Of a DNA stretch of 64,000 bases, positions 25,203-32,309 are shown piece after piece. This DNA is from a virus. The DNA lies in the IMG/VR virus record IMGVR_UViG_3300046516_001816, positions 186,001 through 250,000 of that record. One strand, given 5' to 3'. Position numbers and translations under genes: made by a program. A model generated the notes under the pieces. The model saw nothing but the letters and a program-made list of their open reading frames with translations, was not told the DNA's origin and made no database searches. Every line of letters starts with the position of its first letter. Position 1 is the stretch's first letter.

Positions 25203-25234
25203 GGCGGGCTTCGGCCTGCCCTTTATGCCGTCAC
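25203..25234 (+). terminator. Terminator with TTTATGCCGTC tail
   Basis: GGGCGGGC-TTCG-GCCTGCCC then TTTATGCCGTC. Confidence 0.85.
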
Positions 25235-25258
25235 TTTAATAATTAGGAAACCAGAACG

Positions 25259-25696
25259 ATGGGACCACGAACCACCCTGCTCTACCTCGCCCTGTCCCTC
25301 ACTGTAGTTACCGCACCGTGCCGTGCGGATTGCTTTGACACCGCTGCCAAAGCGCAGCACGTCAGCCCCCGTTGGCTTCGTGGTATCGCCCGGGTCGAGA
25401 GTCAGAACAATCCTCACGCAATCCACCGTAATAAGAATGGCACGGTGGACTACGGCATGATGCAAATCAACTCCGTGCACCTGCGGGAGTTGAAGCGCCA
25501 AGGCATTAAAAAACGCGACCTGATGAACGCCTGCAAGAACATCTCGGTGGCCGCTGGTATGCTGCATCAGAAGGTTAGCAAGTATGGTCCAACCTGGAAA
25601 GCCGTGGGTGCGTATCACTCTGAAACGCCACGAGAGCGTAACCAGTATGCCCGTAAGGTCCAGCAAGAAATCCTTCATCTGGCATCAGCAGATTAA
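25259..25696 (+). CDS. Secreted lytic transglycosylase (SLT family)
   Basis: A 145-aa protein with a Sec signal peptide (residues 1-23, C-R-A|D). It carries the SLT/IagB-like layout: W-L-R-G-I-A-R-V-E-S-Q-N-N-P-H-A with catalytic Glu (~47), then Y-G-M-M-Q-I-N-S (~66-73), a Cys-K-N-I segment and W-K-A-V-G-A-Y-H. Such enzymes cleave the glycan backbone of peptidoglycan in the periplasm. It may act as a lysis enzyme or a local wall remodeller. Length is typical for IagB/VirB1-like members. Confidence 0.9.
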   Translation: MGPRTTLLYLALSLTVVTAPCRADCFDTAAKAQHVSPRWLRGIARVESQNNPHAIHRNKNGTVDYGMMQINSVHLRELKRQGIKKRDLMNACKNISVAAGMLHQKVSKYGPTWKAVGAYHSETPRERNQYARKVQQEILHLASAD

Positions 25697-25704
25697 TGGT
25701 ATAG

Positions 25705-25760
25705 CGAGGAGAGCGACCGGTCGCTCTCCTCGTCGTACTCATGGTACTTCTTTTTTTTCC
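25705..25760 (+). terminator. Perfect-stem terminator
   Basis: CGAGGAGAGCGAC / GTCGCTCTCCTCG perfect inverted repeat with a 2-base loop, then a T-rich run ~15 bp later. Confidence 0.75.
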
Positions 25761-25781
25761 CTTTGCAAAGGTTGAATCCAC

Positions 25782-26138
25782 ATGACCGTTACCGCAGTGA
25801 CGACGCCGAGCGTCGACCAGCAAGTGCAGCTGATGTCCGCTGACGCTCCGCTGGCAGCAATTATCGTGAACATCTGGGAAGATGGCAAGGTCGACATCGT
25901 GGTCAATGACCACTCGGTCCCCGAATCCTTCCAGGTCAAGCGCCTCACGTACGTGCCGTATGGCGTGACGTTCACGCCCCCGACCGATCCGGTCACGGGC
26001 CAAGTCATCGATCGTCGCTACGCGCGCCAGCTTCAAACGGGCGATGGCCTGCCGGCTGCGGCAATCCTCGACACCGAACCCACCATCGGCGGCGACGACG
26101 CCAACGGCGGTCCGGGTACGGAGCCGCTGGAGAGCTGA
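25782..26138 (+). CDS. Hypothetical phage protein
   Basis: A 118-aa protein. Strand-rich first 85 residues, then an acidic Gly/Pro tail. An AAAGG-type RBS lies upstream. No family recognised. Confidence 0.55.
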   Translation: MTVTAVTTPSVDQQVQLMSADAPLAAIIVNIWEDGKVDIVVNDHSVPESFQVKRLTYVPYGVTFTPPTDPVTGQVIDRRYARQLQTGDGLPAAAILDTEPTIGGDDANGGPGTEPLES

Positions 26139-26173
26139 TCTCCTTTTGTGAAGACGAAGACGCCACATTTGAA

Positions 26174-26210
26174 GCCAGGGCTTGCGGGCCCTGGTCTTTT
26201 TTGCCGTCTT
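26174..26210 (+). terminator. Terminator with TTTTTTGCCGTC tail
   Basis: CCAGGGC-TTGC-GGGCCCTGG hairpin followed by TCTTTTTTGCCGTC. Confidence 0.8.
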
Positions 26211-26284
26211 TAGGTACAACGAACTAAAAAAGAGTAGAACTGATGAGAACCTGACCCTTTCCTCTTTTTTTGTTTGGTGCAATC

Positions 26285-26590
26285 ATGGGTATTCGCTTAG
26301 GCACGAAGATTTACCAGAGCCGTCCCGGCATGTTGATGTTTGAATGCCCGGGGTGTGACAACATTCATCCGGTCTATATCGACCGGTCGTATGCGTCCAG
26401 CGGCGTGGTACAACAATGGGCATATAACAACAATCCCAATAAACCAACATTTAGTCCTTCCATTGACATCTTCCGCGATAACCCGGCATTGCGATGCCAC
26501 TCTTTCGTCACCGATGGCAAGATCATGTTCCTGCCGGACTCGCACCATCACCTCAAAGGCTGTACGGTCGAGTTGCCGGATTGGGATTGA
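26285..26590 (+). CDS. DUF6527-like protein
   Basis: A 101-aa protein; ATG 26285 chosen (an upstream in-frame codon lacks support). It matches the DUF6527 pattern seen in many phages: P-G-x-L-M-F-E-C-P-G-C...H, then P-T-F-S-P-S-I, C-H-S-F-V-T-D-G-K-I and a His-containing end. The Cys and His residues suggest a metal site. A second family member is at 31921-32307. Function of the family is unknown. Confidence 0.7.
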   Translation: MGIRLGTKIYQSRPGMLMFECPGCDNIHPVYIDRSYASSGVVQQWAYNNNPNKPTFSPSIDIFRDNPALRCHSFVTDGKIMFLPDSHHHLKGCTVELPDWD

Positions 26591-26599
26591 AAATAAAAA

Positions 26600-26632
26600 A
26601 AGCTCGAGCAGAAGCATCTTCTGAGCTCTAAT
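26600..26632 (+). terminator. Possible terminator hairpin
   Basis: AGCTCGAGCAGAAG...CTTCTGAGCT inverted repeat with a weak 3' T content; separates 26590 and 26668. Confidence 0.4.
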
Positions 26633-26667
26633 CACACACGAACTAGACACTCATAACGAGGACGACC

Positions 26668-26961
26668 ATGAACACACCCCGCCTGTATCAGGTCAGTGAC
26701 CTGGTGAAGCAAACGCAAGAAGTCTCAGAACTCCATCCCGAAGCGGGCTGGATTCCGTGTCGACCGCTGGGCTGGCAAGGCATCGCGCTGCGCCAACGGT
26801 TGAAAGCTGCCTGGGGTGTGTTCACGGGTCGCTATGACGCGGTGACGTGGGTGCCGACGCTGCGTCAAGTCGGCGCGGCGCAGGCGCGCAAGTTAGTACC
26901 GGATCAGGAAGAAGACGCGGCGGCCGCCGCACTCTTGGCGGCTTCGACATCCTTTAACTAA
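26668..26961 (+). CDS. Hypothetical phage protein
   Basis: A 97-aa protein. Basic aromatic middle (G-W-Q-G-I-A-L-R-Q-R-L-K-A-A-W) and an Ala-rich C-terminus. Function unknown. Confidence 0.55.
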   Translation: MNTPRLYQVSDLVKQTQEVSELHPEAGWIPCRPLGWQGIALRQRLKAAWGVFTGRYDAVTWVPTLRQVGAAQARKLVPDQEEDAAAAALLAASTSFN

Positions 26962-26969
26962 GGAGACGT

Positions 26970-27311
26970 ATGGATGCCCCGGAGTTGGATCAGCATACAC
27001 GGGATCAGATCGATGCAGCAGAAGACCTGGCTGGCAATTACGATGATGATGACCGTGACGACATTAAGACGGACGTGATCAACGCGTTCTATCGGGGCAT
27101 CGCTTGGCAACAAGCCCGTGAGAAACAGCGCCTAGTCCGATTGCGAGAGGACTCGGCACCGCTTTTAAATCAACTGAAACAAACCCGAGCTGAACTAGCT
27201 GAGACCAAAGGCCTCGCCCCCGACATCCGCGTGATGATGATGGGCGTCGTGCTACTGCTCACGGTGGCGGAAACTCTTTTACGCTGGTTCACGGACGAAC
27301 CGAAACCATGA
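26970..27311 (+). CDS. Tail-anchored-like membrane protein
   Basis: A 113-aa protein with strong AAGGAG RBS. An acidic N-terminus (D-D-D-D-R-D-D), a central coiled-coil helix and a single C-terminal transmembrane segment (residues ~87-105). It overlaps the next gene (ATGA). Confidence 0.6.
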   Translation: MDAPELDQHTRDQIDAAEDLAGNYDDDDRDDIKTDVINAFYRGIAWQQAREKQRLVRLREDSAPLLNQLKQTRAELAETKGLAPDIRVMMMGVVLLLTVAETLLRWFTDEPKP

Positions 27312-27550
27312 TTGTCAAGAACAATGCGCGCTGGCGGAAGGTTATCGCGATGGGCAAGCGCAGCCCTCGCATTGGCGCTAACGTGGGCACGATGTCGCGT
27401 GTCAATTACGACTGGCGCTGCAAAACCCTTCGTGTCGAATTCTGGCGAGTGAAAGCCACGCCCGGGATGATTGCGAAGTGGGCCAAGAAGGGGAAGCGAC
27501 CACCCCAGGCTGGCAAACGGTTCTGTCACATCAGTCCGGGTAAATACTAA
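27308..27550 (+). CDS. Small basic protein
   Basis: An 80-aa protein with pI clearly basic (many Lys/Arg, W-A-K-K-G-K-R-P-P). ATGA overlap with the membrane protein. Possible nucleic-acid binding; no motif recognised. Confidence 0.55.
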   Translation: MIVKNNARWRKVIAMGKRSPRIGANVGTMSRVNYDWRCKTLRVEFWRVKATPGMIAKWAKKGKRPPQAGKRFCHISPGKY

Positions 27551-27565
27551 TAAGGAAGAATAAAC

Positions 27566-28081
27566 GTGAACTACTACTGCGACTTCGAGTTTAACGGTTT
27601 TCAAGGCCGGCCGATTTCGTTGGGATTGGTACGGGAGGACGGGGAAAGTCTTTACCTGCTGTACCCGAAGCTGTTCAAGTACACCAAGTGGGTCGATGAA
27701 AACGTGCTGCCGCATTTGCACTCGACGCCTGACGACGTTGCGATCTATCTGACCTGCTCGTCCGCGTCCATCGTCTCGACCAAGTACCCGCCGGTGGCGA
27801 CGTTCTTGGAGCAGTTCTTTGCGGGGGATCCGAACCCGCACGTAATTACCGATTGGCCGGATGACATCAAGTACCTGACTGAGGAACTTATCGTTGGCCC
27901 GGGCAAAATGATCAACATCCCCCGCATCTCCTTTGAAGTGATGCGCGTGGATGCATGGCCCAACACCATCCCGGAGGCTGTTCAACATAACGCCTATTGG
28001 GACGCCGTTGCTTTGAAAGAGAAAGTAATGGCGCTCAGGAGAACCAACAATGAGTCAAGTCATGGAGTCGGCCCAAGCTGA
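27566..28081 (+). CDS. DEDDh 3'-5' exoribonuclease-like protein
   Basis: A 171-aa protein with GTG start after AAGGAAG. The N-terminus Y-Y-C-D-F-E-F-N-G gives the D-x-E of DEDD exonucleases, I-S-L-G-L-V the next strand, D-W-P-D-D the third acidic site, and H-N-A-Y-W-D-A-V-A-L near residue 145 the H-x4-D. The layout and the W-V-x-E-N-V-L-P-x-L segment match the small phage/bacterial 3'-5' exoribonuclease family. A role in RNA turnover or processing is expected. Its 3' end overlaps the next gene by 32 bp. Confidence 0.75.
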   Translation: MNYYCDFEFNGFQGRPISLGLVREDGESLYLLYPKLFKYTKWVDENVLPHLHSTPDDVAIYLTCSSASIVSTKYPPVATFLEQFFAGDPNPHVITDWPDDIKYLTEELIVGPGKMINIPRISFEVMRVDAWPNTIPEAVQHNAYWDAVALKEKVMALRRTNNESSHGVGPS

Positions 28082-28388
28082 TTACGTGTGTTTCTTGCAG
28101 AACATCTTTGCAGACGGCACACTCTCGCGCGGTGACACCCCCGAGCAACTGATACAGGCCCTGGAGCAGCACCCGGACTTTAAGAACCGTTTCAAAACGT
28201 TTCTGAGTCTGTCGCGTGAGATGCTCTCGGGGCTCACCCCGATTGAGGTGCTGTCGGGCCAGCGTGCTCGGGGGCTACCGCCGCCCGAGGCGACGTCGCA
28301 TAAACGGATTCTGGATCGCAAGATAGAGGAGCGCGTGATCAAGGTGATTTACGCGGCACGGGATTACTTCGACGGTACAGGCTTCTAG
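28050..28388 (+). CDS. Hypothetical protein, paralogue of next gene
   Basis: A 112-aa helical protein with CAGGAGA RBS located inside the upstream gene. Shares F-K-T-F, L-T-P-I-E-V-L-S-G and a C-terminal A-R-D-Y-F-D block with the next gene, so the two are tandem duplicates. The block resembles antitoxin-like DUF2384/MbcA ends (L-T-P-x-E-V-L), a weak similarity. Confidence 0.55.
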   Translation: MSQVMESAQADYVCFLQNIFADGTLSRGDTPEQLIQALEQHPDFKNRFKTFLSLSREMLSGLTPIEVLSGQRARGLPPPEATSHKRILDRKIEERVIKVIYAARDYFDGTGF

Positions 28389-28399
28389 GAGCGAAGGCG

Positions 28400-28744
28400 A
28401 TGGGTGAAATAACAACATTTTTGACCGAGGCGTATAACGGGGGTTTCTTTGTGGGTGTGAGTAATCGCGCGCCGGAGCTGCTCCTGGAACAACTGAATAC
28501 TGAAGCGGGGGACCGCGACCGTATCAAAACGTTCATGGCTCACGCCTCGAGAAGCGCCTTCTGTCATCTGACGGTGACCGAAGTACTCGCCGGCAAGGTC
28601 AAGGAAAGCAAGCGTGACGCATGGACGCCGGATTTACTGCAAGAGAGAATGCTGGCCGCACCCTTCCCGGATCGTTTGGCGCGTGTGCTTCGTGAAGCGA
28701 AGTACTGGGATCAGCAGTTGACGCCGGCGGCCGCGTTTTCGTAA
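28400..28744 (+). CDS. Hypothetical protein, paralogue of previous gene
   Basis: A 114-aa protein after GGAGCGAAGG. It shares I-K-T-F-M, L-T-V-T-E-V-L-A-G and A-K-Y-W-D with the preceding protein. Function unknown. Confidence 0.55.
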   Translation: MGEITTFLTEAYNGGFFVGVSNRAPELLLEQLNTEAGDRDRIKTFMAHASRSAFCHLTVTEVLAGKVKESKRDAWTPDLLQERMLAAPFPDRLARVLREAKYWDQQLTPAAAFS

Positions 28745-28774
28745 TAACAACGAATTAAACAAAGGAGTACTGTC

Positions 28775-29317
28775 ATGACCGTACTGGATCGCAGACATAT
28801 GTTTTTCGAGAAGAACGCACTGGTTCCAGTGGTGCGTTGGCCTGAGATTGCAAATCACTTTGTGGATCCCAACGTGGTGAACTGCTACTCAGTCATGCTG
28901 GGTGAACAGGTGGTCATGACAGCTCCGTTGCAGGTCGGGGTCACGGTGAATCTGCTTGAAGCGTCGCAACCGACGCACTTGCTCGACGAACCGATTACGG
29001 ATTATATCGGAGAGGATTTCAAGCTCGCCCGATTGTATTTCCGGCTCATTAGCCGGCTCAACAATATCGATCGCATCGCCATGATTGAAGTGCTGGATGA
29101 CGTAACACACAGCCGGAGTCGCGACGGCGTGCTGGTGGAGTTCGGTTATGTCTACATGAAGCAGCTGGAGTACCTTTTTGCGGACATCCATATATCGGGT
29201 TGGCTCAATCTCCGAACAGGTGAATGCAAGGTTTCCGGCAGCCACGGCACGAACACGATGGAAGACGGTATTGAGTTAGTCGGCTACACGCTCGCGGCCA
29301 ATAGAGTATCTCAGTAA
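28775..29317 (+). CDS. Hypothetical phage protein
   Basis: A 180-aa protein after AAAGGAG. Mixed alpha/beta, no Cys motif, no membrane segment. It is the last gene before the gene-free tRNA region. Confidence 0.6.
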   Translation: MTVLDRRHMFFEKNALVPVVRWPEIANHFVDPNVVNCYSVMLGEQVVMTAPLQVGVTVNLLEASQPTHLLDEPITDYIGEDFKLARLYFRLISRLNNIDRIAMIEVLDDVTHSRSRDGVLVEFGYVYMKQLEYLFADIHISGWLNLRTGECKVSGSHGTNTMEDGIELVGYTLAANRVSQ

Positions 29318-29329
29318 AAAAATACTGGA

Positions 29330-29727
29330 TAATCAATACCTTATGTGAAAGAAGCAGAAATCGTGGACGAGGGAGCTCAGACCCAAACCTTGGCCACGGG
29401 CATCAGCGAGTAGGCGCACGTACGGCGCCCCTGTGGAGGCTTGACAAGCTTAAGCCGCTGAACGCAAAGAGATGCTACGACGCTGGTACTTGTCGGCGAG
29501 TGCGCCAGACCTGGTGGCGTCACGACTCCCCATCTCCACCGAAGGACGCTTTGGTGACACGAGTCAATCTAGTGATTTTGTAGGCGGACTTAATCAACCC
29601 GCGTCCTTGGCATGCTGCGCTTAAGTGCGCGGCCGAAAGGCCTTAAACGATAACGGACCGAAAGGACTGGAAGCGTCGGACAACTGCAAGATCACTAGGC
29701 AAATTTGGTTGCGACTTTCACACCCTT
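29330..29727 (+). ncRNA. Candidate structured non-coding RNA upstream of tRNAs
   Basis: No convincing ORF is present over ~400 bp. Several stable stems can be seen: GGCGC-N7-GCGCC (29413-29429), GGCC-GAAA-GGCC with a GNRA loop (~29631-29643) and GGACC-GAAA-GGACT nearby. GNRA loops and position beside tRNAs are typical of large phage RNAs such as GOLLD or ROOL, but no family signature was recognised. It could also be eroded tRNA-cluster DNA. Confidence 0.35.
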
Positions 29728-29811
29728 GGAAGGGTGCCCGAGTGGTTAAAGGGGGCGGACTGTAAATCCGTTGCTTCGGCTTCGTAGGTTCAAATCCTAC
29801 CTCTTCCACCA
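29728..29811 (+). tRNA. tRNA-Tyr (GTA)
   Basis: Acceptor GGAAGGG pairs with CTCTTCC; anticodon loop CTGTAAA gives GTA; a long variable arm (TTGCTTCGGCTTC) marks a class II tRNA; T-arm GTAGG-TTCAAAT-CCTAC; encoded CCA at 29809-29811. Confidence 0.93.
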
Positions 29812-29827
29812 TTTTCGTAGTAGCTGT

Positions 29828-29854
29828 TCCCTAGTAGCTCAGTTGGTAAAACTC
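29828..29854 (+). pseudogene. 5' half of a broken tRNA-Asn
   Basis: TCCCTAG acceptor strand, TA, then a D-arm-like TAGCTCAGTTGGTA that stops at the HNH start codon. The acceptor strand is complementary to CTGGGGA in the 3' fragment at 30325, indicating that the two fragments were once one tRNA. Confidence 0.7.
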
Positions 29855-30208
29855 ATGACCGAAAAGATCTGCAAGATTCACGGCGCCACCAACTTCTTCC
29901 CGCGCGCTGACGGCGGTAGTCGCTGTGGTCAGTGTTCGGCAGATGCGGTTAAGAATCGTCGTCGAAAGATAAAGCTACTCGCCATCGAGTATAAAGGCGG
30001 CGCATGTGAGAACTGTGGTAATTCGTTTCATCCCGCAGTGTTTGAGTTTCACCACAAGGACCCTAGTCAAAAAGACTTTGCTGTTGGGGCCGGAGGTAAT
30101 GCTAGAGCATGGGAGCTTGTGAAAACAGAGCTGGATAAGTGTTCCATGCTTTGCGCGAATTGTCACCGTATCGAGCATTCAAAGTTGTTTGATGTAGATC
30201 CACGATAG
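29855..30208 (+). CDS. HNH homing endonuclease
   Basis: A 117-aa protein from ATG 29855. It has paired C-x2-C sites (C-G-Q-C; C-E-N-C) and the HNH core: F-E-F-H-H-K-D-P (H-H), then C-A-N-C-H-R-I-E-H. This fits small HNH endonucleases of free-standing homing type, which nick or cut DNA at their insertion site. The gene lies between two halves of a tRNA-Asn, and its stop codon TAG falls inside the first bases of an intact tRNA-Asn. No RBS is visible upstream of the ATG. Confidence 0.85.
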   Translation: MTEKICKIHGATNFFPRADGGSRCGQCSADAVKNRRRKIKLLAIEYKGGACENCGNSFHPAVFEFHHKDPSQKDFAVGAGGNARAWELVKTELDKCSMLCANCHRIEHSKLFDVDPR

Positions 30209-30275
30209 CTCAGTTGGTAGTAGCGTCGGACTGTTAATCCGAAGGTCCCTGGTTCGAGCCCAGGTCGTGGAGCCA
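30199..30275 (+). tRNA. tRNA-Asn (GTT)
   Basis: Acceptor TCCACGA pairs with TCGTGGA; anticodon loop CTGTTAA gives GTT; T-arm CCTGG-TTCGAGC-CCAGG; encoded CCA. Its first 10 bp overlap the 3' end of the HNH gene. Confidence 0.92.
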
Positions 30276-30285
30276 AACATGTAGT

Positions 30286-30335
30286 ACCCTAGGTTAATCC
30301 GTTGGTCGCTGGTTCAAGTCCAGCCTGGGGAGCCA
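30286..30335 (+). pseudogene. 3' half of a broken tRNA-Asn
   Basis: ACCCTAG is joined directly to GTTAATCCG (anticodon GTT onward), then T-arm GCTGG-TTCAAGT-CCAGC, acceptor CTGGGGA and GCCA. The D-arm and 5' anticodon stem are missing. Either it is the displaced 3' half of the fragment at 29828 or an internally deleted second copy. Confidence 0.7.
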
Positions 30336-30350
30336 TTGATTTTGTAGTAC

Positions 30351-30426
30351 GCCCGTTTAGCTCAGCTGGTAGAGCAGCTCATTCGTAATGAGAAGGTCGG
30401 CGATTCGAATTCGTCATCGGGCACCA
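30351..30426 (+). tRNA. tRNA-Thr (CGT)
   Basis: D-arm TAGCTCAGCTGGTAGAGC, anticodon loop TTCGTAA (CGT), T-loop TTCGAAT, 3' ACCA encoded. Acceptor GCCCG pairs with CGGGC; one mismatch lies lower in the acceptor stem. Confidence 0.88.
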
Positions 30427-30479
30427 GTTGATTCAGGAGTGATGCACTCAGTCCTGAATTTACTTTATAAGGCAGCATC

Positions 30480-30701
30480 ATGTTCGTATTAACCGCTAAG
30501 GTGTGGCGTAACGGCTCACTGTGTCGTGAGTATTACCAGCCGGAAGAAACCGGCTTTGTGCCCGGTGTCGTTTTTGGTCTGGATGGTGCGAAGCGCGCCA
30601 AGCAATACCAGACGGAAGAGGAAGCTATCGCTGATATCCCGGTGTTCAGACGGGCTGTTGGGTATCATGATCAACAGGGTGTCGACGTCGTTGCGGTGTA
30701 A
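30480..30701 (+). CDS. Small hypothetical protein within the tRNA cluster
   Basis: A 73-aa protein, ATG 30480 with TAAGGC upstream. Strand-rich N-terminus, C-terminal G-V-D-V-V-A-V. It sits only 5 bp before tRNA-Gln. Function unknown. Confidence 0.55.
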   Translation: MFVLTAKVWRNGSLCREYYQPEETGFVPGVVFGLDGAKRAKQYQTEEEAIADIPVFRRAVGYHDQQGVDVVAV

Positions 30702-30706
30702 GGTTT

Positions 30707-30780
30707 AGGGGAGTCGCCAAGTTGGTTAAGGCATCGGATTTTGATTCCGACATGCGTAGGTTCGAATCCTACTTCCCCTG
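30707..30780 (+). tRNA. tRNA-Gln (TTG)
   Basis: Acceptor AGGGGAG pairs with TTCCCCT; D-arm GCCAAGTTGGTTAAGGC; anticodon loop TTTTGAT gives TTG; T-arm GTAGG-TTCGAAT-CCTAC. CCA is not encoded. Confidence 0.88.
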
Positions 30781-30787
30781 TAAGGAA

Positions 30788-30875
30788 AGTGCCGGTTCGA
30801 CTCCGGATCAATCGTAGAGGGCTGGGTAGCGACGGGGGACGGTTCGATTCCGGGAAAGATCGCTGGGCGATAAGA
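30788..30875 (+). pseudogene. Two tRNA T-arm remnants
   Basis: CCGG-TTCGACT-CCGG (~30792) and ACGG-TTCGATT-CCGG (~30840) are T-arm hairpins without full cloverleaves, indicating eroded tRNA genes. Confidence 0.45.
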
Positions 30876-30884
30876 CGGGTAAAG

Positions 30885-30916
30885 AGCCCAGGCTTCGGCC
30901 TGGGCTTTATGCCGTT
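30885..30916 (+). terminator. Terminator with TTTATGCCGTT tail
   Basis: AGCCCAGGC-TTCG-GCCTGGGCT followed by TTATGCCGTT; it closes the tRNA cluster. Confidence 0.85.
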
Positions 30917-30940
30917 ATGGTGTGTTACAGGAGAACGAAC

Positions 30941-31330
30941 ATGGGTATCTTTAACTGGGCGCTGGAGCAAGACGATGTTCGGCCCTTGGCGATCATTATC
31001 ACGGCCAACCCGAATTACATTCTGAAACCCAAGCTCAAAGTGTGGTCGGATGCGCTGTATGCGGATGTGAAAGCACGGCTCGAAGCCCGTGGGTATCGGG
31101 TGGATTTCAATACCGGGTATCAATACAACTTACCTGATCCGAACGCAGCGGTCTGGGTGGGGCACTCGGGCGGGATTAATCGCTTGCAGTACGCACCGGA
31201 GCATGTCAAGACGCTGGCGTTGCAGACGCAGGATCGCAGCAAGACACTCTGGAGTCCGGAGCTTCATATCGACGACATCTCGCACTATCTGCTCTCGGAA
31301 CAGGACATGAAAGCACTATCTGCACTGTAG
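30941..31330 (+). CDS. Hypothetical protein with GHSGG motif
   Basis: A 129-aa protein from ATG 30941 after CAGGAG. It has an alpha/beta pattern with V-W-V-G-H-S-G-G-I-N-R-L near residue 72, resembling the nucleophile elbow of alpha/beta hydrolases, although the protein is too short for the full fold. Function uncertain. Confidence 0.55.
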   Translation: MGIFNWALEQDDVRPLAIIITANPNYILKPKLKVWSDALYADVKARLEARGYRVDFNTGYQYNLPDPNAAVWVGHSGGINRLQYAPEHVKTLALQTQDRSKTLWSPELHIDDISHYLLSEQDMKALSAL

Positions 31331-31400
31331 TAGATTTTCACTGGACGGGGACATCTAGTGACCAAGTAGGTAGTTAAAACCAACCAATAGACCAACCATC

Positions 31401-31937
31401 ATGCAGATCACCGTCGTTGCGGCACATGCTCGGAATTACGTCATCGGAGACAAAGGCCAGATTCCGTGGATGGGACAATTCCCAGAAGATATGAAACACT
31501 TCCGGCAACTGACGGAAGGTCCTGGCAAGGCGGTATTGATGGGTCGCAAGACCTACGAGTCACTGCCTGGGCCGCTGCGCAATCGCGTGAACATCGTGAT
31601 GACGCGTCAGAAGACGTATCCGCTCGATCCGTATATCGTGCGGGTCGACAACCACGCGCAGGCCATTCGCTGGGCGGAACGCAACAAGATTCAGAAACTC
31701 TTTGTAATTGGCGGTGCCGAGATTTACAAAGAGGCGTTGACGTACGCTGATGACATCTGGGTGACGACCATCGATGCGGATTATCCCGGGGATGCGAAGT
31801 TCCCGTTGATCAATCAGGATGAGTTCCACGTGAGCATGACCCAGTCAATGCAAGGCGAGAAGCTCGGCACGACGTTCCAGTTTCAGTACTGGCTCAGAAA
31901 CCATGGCGTAAGGAGTCGGGATGCCCAAGCTGCATGA
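31401..31937 (+). CDS. folA: Dihydrofolate reductase
   Basis: A 178-aa protein of typical DHFR length. Motifs visible: V-I-G-x-x-G-Q-I-P-W (residues ~14-23), acidic P-E-D-M-K-H-F (~28-34) carrying the catalytic acid, M-G-R-K-T-Y-E-S-L (~48-56) and V-I-G-G-A-E-I-Y (~101-108). It reduces dihydrofolate to tetrahydrofolate with NADPH and supports thymidylate synthesis. With dCTP deaminase at 12100 it forms part of a nucleotide pathway. Its last 17 bp overlap the next gene. Confidence 0.95.
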   Translation: MQITVVAAHARNYVIGDKGQIPWMGQFPEDMKHFRQLTEGPGKAVLMGRKTYESLPGPLRNRVNIVMTRQKTYPLDPYIVRVDNHAQAIRWAERNKIQKLFVIGGAEIYKEALTYADDIWVTTIDADYPGDAKFPLINQDEFHVSMTQSMQGEKLGTTFQFQYWLRNHGVRSRDAQAA

Positions 31938-32307
31938 GTGTACGCCCGGGCAGTATTGCTTTTGGTGTCCGGGCTGTGAGTGCGCGCACCACATCTACAC
32001 CGAAGGCAAAGTCAGTTGGACGTTAACCGGTGGGTTGGATTCACCCACCGTGCGGCCCTCGCTCTTGCACAACAAGGGCGAGAAAGGCGCGCAGTGTCAC
32101 TACCACGTGACTGAGGGTAAGCTGGAGTATTTCTTCGATACCTTCCATCAGTATCGCAGTCAGACGGTGGAGATTCCGGAGTGGGACGAACGTATCCACA
32201 ACCGGTATTCGATTCGTCCCCAGCACGAGAAGGCACAACAATCTGTCCTGCGCAATCGCTCACCGAAAGGGAACATGGTATGTAGTTTCAACTTTGAAAA
32301 GGACTGA
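31921..32307 (+). CDS. DUF6527-like protein (second copy)
   Basis: A 128-aa protein. P-G-Q-Y-C-F-W-C-P-G-C...H-H, S-P-T-V-R-P-S-L and C-H-Y-H-V-T-E-G-K-L match the protein at 26285. The C-terminal ~40 residues are an extra tail absent from the first copy. RBS AAGGAG is inside the DHFR gene. Confidence 0.7.
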   Translation: MPKLHECTPGQYCFWCPGCECAHHIYTEGKVSWTLTGGLDSPTVRPSLLHNKGEKGAQCHYHVTEGKLEYFFDTFHQYRSQTVEIPEWDERIHNRYSIRPQHEKAQQSVLRNRSPKGNMVCSFNFEKD

Positions 32308-32309
32308 CC

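Noticed and set aside
29330-29727. tmRNA or RNase P RNA
   Set aside because: No tRNA-like acceptor ends paired with a tag reading frame, and no conserved RNase P core was seen.
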